Made by a program: the position numbers and the translations under genes | DNA from: Hygrocybe punicea | Taxonomy: Eukaryota > Basidiomycota > Agaricomycetes > Agaricales > Hygrophoraceae | Assembly: GCA_963556145.1 (NCBI GenBank) | Contig: OY744468.1 | Location: forward strand, 6,719,926-6,783,925 | DNA: 64,000 bases | Reading direction: 5' to 3' | Part shown: positions 44,150-55,769 of the stretch, piece after piece | How positions within the stretch are numbered: the stretch's first letter is position 1 | Layout: each line of letters starts with the position of its first letter | Notes under the pieces: model-generated | Databases searched by the model: none | Told to the model about the DNA's origin: nothing | Seen by the model: the letters and a program-made list of their open reading frames with translations, nothing else

Positions 44150-45930
44150 AGCGGAGCCCAACACCTCCCCAATACCAGATCGCCATCCCCGGACCCCGAA
44201 CTGCAAATCCCCACCACAGGCGACGAGAGGGGACCCATTGGGGTCCATTGAGCCCAACATGGTGAGTTCCCGCGGCCCTGTTTGCCCACGCTGACCCCGC
44301 CTTTCCTCATGCCCCCAACCCAGAACTCTACCCCGGGACCTCAGATCGCCATTCCCCACCGTACAGACACAGGAGGGACCCATTGGGGTCTGTGGAGCGC
44401 AAAATGGCGAGTTCCCGCGGCCCCATTTGCCTGCAATGACCCCACCTGTCCCCATACCCCCCCTTCCCAGAACTCTACCCCGGGACCTTGGATCGCCATT
44501 CCCCGCCGTACAGACACAGGAGGGTCCCAATGGGGTCTGTGGAGCGCAAAATCGTCCGTCCATTCGACCCCGTTGCCCCACGCTGACCCCACCTTTCCCC
44601 ATACCCCCCCTGCCAGAACTCTACCCCCGGACCTCGGAATGCCAAACCCCGCGGTACACACGCAGAAGGAACATATTGGGGGTGATGGAGCATAAAATGG
44701 TGAGTTCGCGCGGCCCCGTTTGCCCACGCTGACCCCACCTTTCCCCATACCCCCCATACCAGATCTCTACCCCGGGAGCTCGGATGGCCAAACCCCGCCG
44801 TACACACTCAGAAAGGACCCATTTGGGTCGATTGAGAACGAAACCGTGCGTTTCCGCAGCCCCGTTGGCCCACACTGACCCCCTCTTTCCCCATACCCCC
44901 CATACCAGATCTCTACCCCCTGACTTCGGACGGCCAAACCCCGCCCCACACATGCAGAAGGGATCCATTGGGGGTGATTGAGCGCAAAATGGTGCGTTCA
45001 TTCGTCCCCGTTGGCCCACACTGACCCCCTCTTGCCCCATACCCCCCCTACCAGATCTCTACCCCCGGGCCTCGGACGGCCAATCCCCGCCATACACAGT
45101 TGGATGGGACCAAATGGGGTCGGACGAGCATGAAACCGCGCATTCGTTCGACCCCGTTGACCCACGCTGGCCCCATCTCCCATCATCCCCCCCCTCCCAG
45201 ATCTCTACCCTGGGCACTCGGAACACCAAACCCCTCCACAAACACACGGATAGGACCCTATGGGGTCGGATGAGCGCAAAACCGCACCTTCGTTCAACCC
45301 CGTTGGACCACGCTGGCCCCACCTCTCCCCATACCCCCCCTGCCAGAACTCTACCCCCGGACTTCGGACGGCCAATCCCTGCCCCACACATTTAGGAAGG
45401 ACCAATTGGGGTCGATTGAGCGCAAAATTGTGCGTTCGTTCGTCCCCGTTGACCCGCGCTGACCCCCTCTTTCCCCATACCCCCCCTACCAGATCTCTAT
45501 CCCCGGACCTCGGACGACCAAACCCCACCGTACACAGACGGATAGGACCCCGTTGACCCACGCTGGCCCCATCTCCCATCATCCCCCCCCCTCCCAGATC
45601 TCTACCCCGGGCACTCGGAACACCAAACCCCTCCACAAACACACGGATAGGACCCTATGGGGTCGGATGAGCGCAAAACCGCGCCTTCGTTCCACCCCGT
45701 TGACCCGCGCTAACCCCATCTCTCCTCATACCCCCCCCCTTCCCAGATCTCTACCCTGGGACCTCGGATCACCAAACCCCGCCACACACAGTCAGGTAGG
45801 ACCCAATGGGGTCGGATGAGCACGAAATCGCGCATCTGTTCAGCCCCATTGCCCCGCGCTGACCCCACCTCTCCTCATGCCCCCCCCCTACCAGAGTTCT
45901 ACCCCCAGGCTTCAGATTGCCATCCCCCCC
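44150..45930. repeat. GC-rich minisatellite, unit about 146 bp, about 12 copies
   Basis: TCTACCC recurs at about 44331, 44474, 44619, 44769, 44915, 45058, 45205, 45350, 45498, 45602, 45750 and 45900. Each unit carries CCAGATCTCTACCC or CCAGAACTCTACCC, a GGACCTCGGA core, GACCCATTGGGGTC and GACCCC(A/C)CCT. One unit is shortened to about 104 bp. Long open frames run on both strands because the repeat lacks stops. Confidence 0.85.
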
Positions 45931-46364
45931 TCCAAGTAGTTACTATTCTGTATGCTCTGCTCTGTTTCCTTCCACTGGCTGACCCACCTCCACCGCACTG
46001 TACAATAGAATTAAATTACCAACAAACTTCTTGGTTGGCTGACCCTGAGTTGGCTGACCCTGATATAGAAAAGCTTTTTAATTGTAAATTCACATTTAGC
46101 CACATTTAACCACAAAAGATGAGTGTAAATTGTGCAGCTGCTACAAAATGTGTTATGAGCAGCCACGTGCTACAGGTGTTTGTGAGCGAAGCAAACAAAC
46201 ATCAGTGGCACAAAAGACATCTAACTTCACTATCAGTAGCCACTGCAGCAGGTGTGCTATAGGTGGACGTTTCCTTCATGCACATACATCAGTGATGCAA
46301 CAACTCTAAATTTGAGATAGCTATTCTAATAAAGACTGACAAAGAAAACCCAGAAAATACATTG

Positions 46365-46790
46365 GAGATAAAATAAAATAAAATAAAAATCATCGACACT
46401 GTAGCACAGAAATTTAAAATAAAATAAAATAAAATAAAATAAAATAAAATGAAGTCACACTGTAGGAAACAAAGTTACAATAAAACAAGAGAAAAGGTGA
46501 AAGAAGATCACATGAGTAAAAGTAAAATAAATTCAAATAAATTCACATAAATTCAAATAAATTCCAAAGAATTCCAATAAATTCCAATAAATTCCAATGA
46601 ATTCCAAAAAAATCCAATAACTTCAAATAAATTGACATAAATTGACATAAATTCAAATAAATTCAAATGTATGAAATAAATTTACAATAAAATAACATAT
46701 AATAAAATAAAATAACATAGAATAAAACAGAACAGAATAAAATAAAATAAAACAAAATAACTAATACCGCAGCAACGCTCGGGTACCATC
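46365..46790. repeat. AT-rich simple repeat: (AAAAT)n and (AATTCAAATA)n
   Basis: Blocks of AAAATAAAATAAAAT at both ends surround about 150 bases of AATTCCAATA- and AATTCAAATA-type 10-mers. No coding potential. Confidence 0.85.
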
Positions 46791-47097
46791 TAGTATTCAT
46801 AAACAATGAAGCCTGGCACTCAGCCAGTCATGAGCAGCCAAAGTGACATTTTTTCAACCAATTCCAAGCCATTGAACCAAACACCCATAAAGGATTCATT
46901 AGTGGTATGGAGGTCATGCATAGAGATTCCAGATTGGGAGGCCAATCATCACTGTCTATTCTGTGAGCTATGGACACTCAGGCTAATTTCTCCTTTATGC
47001 CTCTTTGAACCTGCATCATTTTGTCCACAGCATCTTTCCATGATAGATTGTCTGAAATATCTAGCAAGTCATTGTGCTCAGAGTACTATGGATAGCA

Positions 47098-49868
47098 AGT
47101 TTGATCTGTGCATTGAGCAAACATGGTCCATGCATTGAGCACACTTGCTCTGCACATCGAGCTCACTCGGTCTGCGAATCAAGCTCACTTGATCTGTGCA
47201 TTTAGCAAATATGGGCCGCACATCAAGCTCACTTGGTCTGTGAATCAAGCTCACTTGATCTGTGCATTGAGCAAACATGGTCCGCACATTGAGCTCATTT
47301 GGTCTGTGAATCAAGCTCACTTGATCTGTGCATTGAGCAAACATGGTCCATGCATCAAGCACACTTGCTGCGCACATCGAGCTCACTCGGTCTGCGAATC
47401 AAGCTCACTTGATCTGTGCATTTAGCAAATATGGTCCGCACATCAAGCTTACTTGGTCTGTGAATCAAGCTCACTTGTTCTGTGCATTGAGCAAACAAGG
47501 TCCATGCATCGAGCACACTTGCTCCGCACATCGAGCTCACTCGGTCTGCGCATCAAGCTCACTTGATTCGTGCATTTAGCAAACATGGTCCGCACATCGA
47601 GCACACTCGGTCTGCGCATCAAGCTCACTTGATCTGTGCATTGAGCAAACATGGTCCATGCATCGAGCACACTTGCTCCGCACATCGAGCTCACTCGGTC
47701 TGCGCATCAAGCTCACTTGATTCGTGCATTTAGCAAACATGGTCCGCACATCGAGCACACTCGGTCTGCGCATCAAGCTCACTTGATCTGTGCATTTAGC
47801 AAACATGGTCCGCACATCGAGCTCACTCGGTCTGCGAATCAATCTCAGTTGATCTGTGCATTGAGCAAACATGGTCCATGCATCGAGCACACTTGGTCCG
47901 CACATCGAGCTCACTCGGTCTGCGCATCAAGCTCACTTGATCTGTGCATTTAGCAAACATGGTGCGCACATCAAGCACACTCGGTCTGCGCATCAAGCTC
48001 ACTTGATCTGTGCATTTAGCAAACATGGTCCGCACATCGAGCTCACTCGGTCTGCGAATCAATCTCAGTTGATCTGTGCATTGAGCAAACATGGTCCATG
48101 CATCGAGCACACTTGCTCCGCACATCGAGCTCACCCGGTCTGCGCATCAAGCTCACTTGATCTGTGCATTGAGCAAACATGGTCCATGCATCGAGCACAC
48201 TCGCTCCGCACATCGAGCTCACTCGGTCTGCGCATCAAGCTCACTTGATCTGTGCATTTAGCAAACATGGTGCGCACATCGAGCTCACTTGGTCTGCGAA
48301 TCAAGCTCACTTGATCTGTGCATTGAGCAAACATGGTCCATGCATCGAGCACACTTGCTCCGCACATCGAGCTCACTCGGTCTGCGAATCAAGCTCACTT
48401 GATCTGTGCATTGAGCAAACATGGTCCATGCATCGAGCACACTCGCTCCGCACATCGAGCTCACTCGGTCTGCGCATCAAGCTCACTTGATCTGTGCATT
48501 GAGCAAACATGGTCCATGCATCGAGCACACTTGCTCCGCACATCGAGCTCACCCGGTCTGCGCATCAAGCTCACTTGATCTGTGCATTGAGCAAACATGG
48601 TCCATGCATCGAGCACACTTGCTCCGCATATCGAGCTCACTCGGTCTGCGCATCAAGCTCACTTGATCTGTGCATTGAGCAAACATGGTCCATGCATCGA
48701 GCACACTTGCTCCGCATATCGAGCTCACTCGGTCTGCGAATCAAGCTCACTTGATCTGTGCATTGAGCAAACATGGTCCATGCATCGAGCACACTTGGTC
48801 CGCACATCGAGCTCACTCGGTCTGCGCATCAAGCTCACTTGATCTGTGCATTTAGCAACCATGGTCCGCACATCGAGCTCACTCGGTCTGCGCATCAAGC
48901 TCATTTGATCTGTGCATTGAGCAAACATGGTCCATGCATCGAGCACACTTCGTCTTCACATCAAGCTCACTTGATCTGTGCATTGAGCAAACATGGTCCA
49001 TGCATCGAGCACACTTGGTCCGCACATCGAGCTCACTTGGTCTGCGCATCAAGCTCACTTGATCTGTGCATTTAGCAACCATGGTCCGCACATCGAGCTC
49101 ACTCGGTCTGCGCATCAAGCTCATTTGATCTGTGCATTGAGCAAACATGGTCCATGCATCGAGCACACTTCGTCTTCACATCAAGCTCACTTGATCTGTG
49201 CATTGAGCAAACATGGTCCATGCATCGAGCACACTCGCTCCGCACATCGAGCTCACTCGGTCTGCGCATCAAGCTCACTTGATCTGTGCATTTAGCAACC
49301 ATGGTCCGCACATCGAGCTCACTCGGTCTGCGCATCAAGCTCATTTGATCTGTGCATTGAGCAAACATGGTCCATGCATCGAGCACACTTCGTCTTCACA
49401 TCAAGCTCACTTGATCTGTGCATTGAGCAAACATGGTCCATGCATCGAGCACACTCGCTCCGCACATCGAGCTCACTCGGTCTGCGCATCAAGCTCACTT
49501 GATCTGTGCATTTAGCAACCATGGTCCGCACATCGAGCTCACTCGGTCTGCGCATCAAGCTCATTTGATCTGTGCATTGAGCAAACATGGTCCATGCATC
49601 GAGCACACTTCGTCTTCACATCAAGCTCACTTGATCTGTGCATTGAGCAAACATGGTCCATGCATCGAGCACACTCGCTCCGCACATCGAGCTCACTCGG
49701 TCTGCGCATCAAGCTCATTTGATCTGTGCATTGAGCAAACATGGTCCATGCATCGAGCACACTTCGTCTTCACATCGAGCTCACTTGATCCGTGCATTGA
49801 GCAAACATGGTCCATGCATCAAGCACACTGGGTCCGCACATCGAGATCACTCCGTCCGCGCATCGATA
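47098..49868. repeat. 22-bp satellite with higher-order structure (about 126 monomers)
   Basis: Monomers of 22 bp share a TCYGYRCATYRAGC core. Four variants in fixed order make an 88-bp unit (repeating every 88 bp between about 48333 and 48773). Further right, ten monomers make a 220-bp unit that repeats every 220 bp from about 48773 to 49653. The left part is less ordered. Every frame is nearly free of stops on both strands (a 22-bp unit changes frame each copy), which creates a ladder of spurious open frames. It ends in the same spacer and foldback as the short array. Confidence 0.93.
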
Positions 49869-49912
49869 CACTGATAGGCGTAATGCCCAACATCAATGAT
49901 GGTAATATATAA

Positions 49913-50187
49913 GTCCGCGCATCGAGCAAGCTCTATCCGCGCAACCCTTTAAGCACACCCATTGGATACCTGCAGGTTTACCCATCATTTTAAGCCCCGG
50001 ATCATTCAAAACGGTCCAGTATTGAGCTAGATATGCTCAATACATGAAACAACATTGTTTTGAGCATATCTAGCTCATTACCTGACCATTTTGGATGATC
50101 CGGGGCTTAAAATCATGGGTAAACCTGCAGGTATCCAATGGGTGTGCTTAGGGGATTGTGCGGATCGACCTTGCTTGATGCGCGGAC
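49913..50187. repeat. 275-bp foldback, copy 2
   Basis: Same order and nearly same sequence as 41218-41493: GTCCGCGCATCGAGCAAGC at one end, ATGCGCGGAC at the other, with CCCCGGATCATTCAAAACGG inside. The arms have more mismatches than copy 1 (for example TACCTGACC against GGTCCAGTA), and the loop is about AAACAACA. Both copies are followed by TTGGTCTCTGATCATAGGA. Confidence 0.85.
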
Positions 50188-52300
50188 TTGGTCTCTGATC
50201 ATAGGAAGAGATGATAGACTGTATAGGTATGGATTGAGCATCGAAACCTTTCATGAGCATGCTTGGTCTATGCATATGTTGTCTCATCATGCAATCATGC
50301 ACCAAGTCCACACACCAAGCATGCTCACTCCACACATAGATTCTTCATCACCAATGTCATGTATGTATCTCATAGCTGCTTTGCAATCTCGCCATGCTCA
50401 ACTGGAGGTAATTGATATATATTGAGCATGTTCAATGTACCAGCTACAATGAACATGGAAGAAGTTGAGCATGCTCAATGTGCCACTCTTGATCAATTTA
50501 TAATCCCTTGTTTCCTTACTACAAACAATGCTGGATGGGTAATTCAATGCCTGGGAACACAATGAGGTCATCCAGGAACACATTGGTCGTGAGGTGGTGA
50601 TGCAAGATGCCAGTGTGGGTCCAGAAATGGTGGGGGTGGTTCTTTCAGGGTATTGGAGGGTGTTGGGGGAAAGTAGGTGTTGAACACAGGTGGTTAATGT
50701 GCCCAGTTGTTGAAACAAATGGGGCCACGCGTGCGTGATGTGGGTGACGTGTTGCGGTCGTTGGGTCACCAAGAAGGGTGCGGCAGTCTCATTTGGGGTA
50801 ACAGAGTACAACGGGTGGCTCTGGCATGTGGAATGTGGGTGCAGGGGTTGGATGAGCATAGGTTGGGGTGGGGATCCACAGGAAATGGTGTCGTGGAATG
50901 CTGACGTGGCATGGCGCGTGTTGGGTGTTGGGTGTGTACAAAACGCCAGGAATGGCTCTTTCAGGATGTTGACAGTGAATGAGTGGCCTCTAGGGCATCA
51001 GATGGGGTTCCAGGGCTCAAATGAATGCCCCTGGGGATGGGGTACACAGAAGAACGGGGGTCCAATGGGGAGGATGTGGCATATCCATGAGGTGACCAAA
51101 AAGGTCTGCGACTGTGGATTTGAGGTGGTGTAGGTGAGCCTGGAGCTCCAGTACATTGAACCTGTGTCCATGGGGTTGGATGAGCCTGCCTGGGGCTGGG
51201 AATAATGAAAGAAAACAAAGAAGAAACAACAAAAAATATGGGGGTCGAAAGTGTGATGTGGTAAAATGCCAGTGGATCATTGTGTGTAAAAATGGGCATC
51301 AATGGTGTTTCTAAAGTGATGTGGGATGAGGTGGCACTGTAAAATGTTGAACAAAGCCTGTGGGGGGTCATCTTGGGTCTTTGAAGGGTGGACAATGGGA
51401 CACGAACAAGATGATGCAGTCTGGGCTGCTTGTTCGAAACAGATCATCCCTGCGTCTTTGGAGCGACGTGGGGCGTTTGTGGGTTGAACGAGAGTGCTGG
51501 AGGGGTAACTCCAGTACGGTATGACTGAGAATAAGGGGAAAAATCTGTGGTTGCGCAGCAGCGGGTGGTGAAGCTGAAAAAGGTTGTCTCATGAAAAAAG
51601 AATTGTAAGGAGTGGGAAACCGAGAGAAAAGAGATGGGTGGGTTGAAAAACACTCTCATCACAATGTTGGAGAGGTCCCTTGGGACCTCTCAGGGCTCAC
51701 ACAGGACTCGAAGGGAAAGGTGGATCTGGATATGATGGATCGACTGTCTACTACATCCGGAAGAGCTACTGACTAAGGGACTAGTCATGTGATCTGTCAG
51801 GCACAACCACTACAACAGGGACGAGGGTGAGGATGCAGAGGGGTGTGGACACCAGGGGAACACCAGTATGTAATTTTGTTGGTCCCTCTCTTTTCCTCCT
51901 TTCCCCTCCCCATCCTCCCTCCTCCCTCCTCCTTTCCCTTGTCCCCCTGATTGTTTCTTACCCCTTGTCCCCCTTCCTAACCTGCCTTCTCTCCCTGGCT
52001 ATTTGCTGCCCATTCACCAACCCCATCTCCCATCCACATCCTCTTCCCATCTCCCCCTTCCCACCTGTAATTTCCCCTGCAATTTCCCCCTCTCCTGTCC
52101 TGTCCTCCCCCTACACCTCCCTGCCTCTCCCCTGATAAAGTAGAATAGCATGTATTTAGGTAAAAGAATTATTTAATTTGCTATATCTATTTTAAGTAGT
52201 TACTCAATGTAAATTATTTAAAATTATGTAACATATGGATTGTGAATCATTAAACAGGCAGTCCTACTAGCCTGTAGATCGATATCTCACAAACTTACTG
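50188..52300. other. degenerate repeats, no recognised gene
   Basis: From 50215 to 50500 there are decayed satellite-like units (GAGCATGCTTGGTCTATGCA, AGCATGCTCAATGTGCC). At 50510-50590 lies the dispersed repeat also seen at 22560. Further right, open frames on both strands show no motif, and 51880-52130 is a pyrimidine-rich run. Confidence 0.4.
50510..50600 (+). repeat. dispersed repeat, copy 2
   Basis: Matches 22555-22625 in CAATGCTG, ATTCAATGCC (ATTCGATGCC in copy 1) and TCATCCAGGAACACAT. Differences are mostly C/T and G/A. Confidence 0.5.
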
Positions 52301-52480
52301 TGGGACCTCCCAAAAGCTGACAGGGATGTCCGACCAAGACTGTGGGATGTCCCATAAGCTGACAGAGATGTCTCAGACAAGCTTGTTGGAGATTCCACAA
52401 GCCAGCAGGCATGTCTCAGACATGACTGTGGGATGTCCCACAAGCTGGCAGGGATGTCCCAACCAAGCTTCTGTGAGATG
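52300..52480. repeat. tandem repeat of about 55 bp, 3-4 degenerate copies
   Basis: GGGATGTCC, CAAGCTGRCAGGGATGTCC and related blocks recur at about 52303, 52350, 52400 and 52440. Similar GGGATGTCCCA motifs reappear at 53120-53235. Confidence 0.65.
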
Positions 52481-53700
52481 TCTTCTTACTTTAAGCCTAA
52501 GTCCACTTTCCTCAAGAAGCACTCCAATCTTAACATAGATATATAACTAAAAAATTAGATCTCTCCTCTGCATCTGCATCCCAGTTAGCCATTATATGCA
52601 CAGCTAATAATGTAATAACCACTGATATCCTAATCAAATCCTCTTCATAATACACCTGTCTAATTTTCAGTTCAGCCCCTCCTCTGCATATGTAGCCCTT
52701 CTTCTCTTTGTCTATTATACATGCTCTGCTCACTCACTCCCCTATAAGCTTCAGCTTGCCATATGAATAAGAGATTGGTTTACTAGAAGCACACACCCCT
52801 CTTTTCCATCTCATTACCCAACATCTCCAGCACTTTTTCCCCCCACTCCTTCCATCTTTATATATAAAAACAACTACTTTATCTTCACTCCTTATAACTG
52901 ACCCCAAAGGACAATCAGCTCCCTGACACTTGATAGATATCTTCATGATTCTTGGCTATAAGGTGTATTTGATCAACTGTTGTCCTACTTGGATTGCTAT
53001 GATTTCTTATATTACAATCTTATACTATGTTATTGTGCCCATGGTACCTATAGTGGCCATGACAAGGCCTTAAAATTTACAACTAGACACCATCATCACT
53101 CTGAGTTTTCCATTCAATACCTAGGGATGGGACATCTCAAATGCCCCCAGACACCTCCTCTGCCAGGGATGTCCCACATATTGTCCCAGGGACAATGGAA
53201 CATCCCAAACAATTGTTCCAGGGACAATGGTTTATCCCAGGGTGGACCAGTGCTTTTACCAACATGTAGATGGTTCAGTACTAGGGTAGAGATGTAACTA
53301 GTTGTTCAGGATCAGTGTTAGCCTGAAGTGTGGAATTCCAAACATTGTTAGTTGGTTACATACTGGCCTCATGCAGATCAGGAACTACCTCTATAAAATG
53401 GTCACCTTGGTCAATTTGATCCTACAGTAGCTTCCCAGTATTACACTACATCATACCTATGGCACCTTGCATGCCATGGCCAACTTCACCACTCATGGTT
53501 GAATTTGAACCACTGCATCATTATTGGATTTGCAAGGAAAATCTCACTGGTCACATCCAGGACAGATTTCTTAATGCACTCATGGAACATTGTCAGGAAA
53601 TAGATGGCACGATACATTGACTATGGAAGGTACAGAGGGTGCAAAACAGCTGCATTTTTATCAACTATAATTAGAACTCCGGGGCTTCTGAGGCTGCCAG
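52481..53700. other. no gene recognised
   Basis: AT-rich, with short motif-free open frames. Contains the secondary GGGATGTCCC cluster at 53120-53235. Confidence 0.4.
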
Positions 53701-53734
53701 ATTTGGTCCAAAAGCGGCTGTGACAAAGCGGCAT

Positions 53735-53830
53735 GTGTCGGGTTACATCGGTCATGTCGGGTCACGTCATGTCACGTCACGTCGGGTTGCGTTGGGTTAC
53801 ATCGGGTTCGAATGCGAGTTGAATAGAGGC
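53735..53830. repeat. degenerate CGGGTTACATCGGGT-type short repeat
   Basis: CGGGTTACATCGG, CGGGTCACGTC, CACGTCACGTC, CGGGTTGCG and GGGTTACATCGGGTT follow each other within 100 bases, a roughly 10-15 bp degenerate repeat. Confidence 0.55.
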
Positions 53831-54017
53831 ATCGGGTTCGTCCGGATTCGTGATATATCAAGGATACGGACTCAGAGGGACGTCGACCCTCTACAACGCT
53901 ACCCAAGGTTTATAATCGGCGCATGAGGTCTTGGGGAGGGGTAATGTGTATGGTCTGTTGCAACTACCAAGAGACTTGAATATTTTGTCATTCAAGTAGC
54001 ATATTGGCTTGCACCTT

Positions 54018-54185
54018 TCATAAGATGAGGTCTTTGGTGTCCACCTTCTCGAGGCTTCCATATTGAGCCCATTTTACTATTGCATTCTTCAAGTCATCCA
54101 CATCATTATTACGATTGATAATGACTTTGATAGGGCCATGATCACCTTCAATAAAGCAATGCAACATATAGGATGTATCACCCAT
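54018..54185 (-). pseudogene. Crinkler (CRN) N-terminal domain, nonsense-truncated
   Basis: The minus strand from ATG 54185 (MGDTSYMLHCFIEGDHGPIK) continues VIINRNNDVDDLKNAIV and EKVDTKDLIL, the ubiquitin-like N-terminal domain of fungal Crinklers. The domain normally ends LxLWK at an intron. Here the Trp codon is TGA (54018-54020), and the expected donor (AAG/GTGCAA) follows directly. One G-to-A change, seen as C-to-T on the other strand, explains it. No Crinkler C-terminal domain is seen downstream. An alternative start at 54341 in frame would add residues but is not typical. Confidence 0.7.
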
Positions 54186-54609
54186 GGTTGGCTTCAAAGA
54201 TTCGGCACCCATGATTGGGTAATCAGAGTTTAAACTTGATATTGCTGCAATTCTCTCATCTTGAGTTGGCAACTCTGCCATTCCAATTTTTCGACTCAAC
54301 CTCAACCTACACAAAGTTCGAGCTCTGAAATTAACTCTCACTTCTCATTATGGATGGCCACAACTTTGGGAATAAGTGGATGTTGATGATGTGGAGCATG
54401 TAATCGACATGTAGTTGCCTGTTTGGGTAAGGCCATCATCTCCAACAATGTTTTTTTTTACACCAGATCCTTCCACGACTGAATTAGCAAAGCCAGTATA
54501 TTATGACAGGTACCTTTTTACTGTTGCCATGCTGAACAAACATCTTTTAAAGAACTATGATTAAATGTAAACCTGAGAGTTTTGCCAGAGGTACTCCCCC
54601 CATAATATC

Positions 54610-55760
54610 ATGGCATTCAATGTTGACCAAGCATACTTCATAGCTTTTGCCATGGAGGCTATGTTGTGGGGTTAGTGAACTCGTTCTCGCTCCTGTTCTG
54701 CCTGTCATAGCTAAATGTGTACCTCACAGGCAGCTATTGTTTGGTGTTTTTCACCACAGTCCAGATCTTATTTAGACCTTGACAGTGCAACAAGATTCTT
54801 GTTGCAGCAATGATAGCCCTCTTCGTGCTTTGCACTACACACTATGCAGTCATTTTCGCTTATGTTTACCAAGGCTTGGTGAGGTCCCTCATTTTGGCTT
54901 TGATCAATATTAGTCTAAGGTTTTATCTTGCAGATGATGAAACACTTTGGGATTGGCGATGAAGACCACATGCTCGTCGGCGCTGCTTTACTGAATTTTA
55001 TTATTGACTGGCTTGGCCAATTGATACTGGTAAGATACACCATATATTTGTTGGTGTCTGCAGCATTCACCACTGCTTGTAGATATATTGCTGTTGGTTT
55101 GTCTGGTATAAATGCTTTAGCATCATTTTACTCCCTCTCCTTTTGTCACTCATTTTGTTATGTATGTTGCACATCATAATTGAGGTCATCATATTATTGC
55201 TCAATCTTCCCTTAGTGTGTGGTATATCAGCCCTTGCTCCAGCCCTTAAAAACCCCAACACCTTACCCACTGATGGCGGCCAAGGCCAAACTATAACGCA
55301 TTTGGTCTATCTTGCCATTGGAGTGCACATTGGTACCAATATTCTACTGATGGGTCTGATCAGCAGTTGCATCTGGTACATCTCTTGCCGATCATCCGAA
55401 CACTGCCTTTCAGATTGGATGCATGATGCTGTTGCAATGATCATTGAATCTGGAGCATTGGTCACCACCACTCAGGACATTCTCTCTGTCTTGGTCTTGA
55501 ATGGTCACCCCGCACAAAATATTTTGTTCTCCATAGCCACCCAAGTTTATGTTTGTGTACTTTGTCTCTCCTTACAAATTTGATTATGACTGTTGAGCTT
55601 GACAGGGTATCATGCCAACCATCATCCTTCTCCATGTTGGATTGGGAAGGGCCATCAATATGTTACGGATCGCTTCTGCAGCGGGCTCCGGCAACAATCA
55701 ACTTAACAGGGGATCAGCTTCCAGAGGGGAGAACAGCAGCTTTCATTGTTGCTTACAGCT
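54610..55760 (+). pseudogene. Agaricomycete multi-pass (7TM-like) membrane protein, probably broken
   Basis: Exon 1 reads FNVDQAYFIAFAMEAMLWG, the typical start of this membrane family. Exon 2 gives VYLTGSYCLVFFTTVQILF, then an in-frame TGA at 54780-54782 (a CGA-to-TGA change would explain it), then NKILVAAMIALFVLCTTHYA and VIFAYVYQGL. Further exons read FGIGDEDHMLVGAALLNFI, WLGQLIL, HLVYLAIGVHIGTNILLMGL, DAVAMIIESGALVTTTQDIL and GIMPTIILLHVGLGRAINML, which are the late helices of the family, ending in a hydrophilic tail near 55760. Introns are short and canonical. The family is unassigned in function. Because the stop lies early, the copy is probably dead, unless an unseen small intron removes it. 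Confidence 0.55.
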
Positions 55761-55769
55761 GAGACAACA

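Noticed and set aside
43921..46109. Overlapping open frames on both strands in the GC-rich minisatellite
   Set aside because: They follow the 146-bp repeat and exist equally in several frames of both strands.
47098..49868. CRISPR-like array
   Set aside because: No unique spacers; all units are variants of one 22-bp monomer, and the genome is eukaryotic.
47078..49912. Ladder of about 100-residue open frames on both strands across the satellite
   Set aside because: They repeat every 88 or 220 bp and arise because the 22-bp monomer lacks stops; no independent coding evidence.
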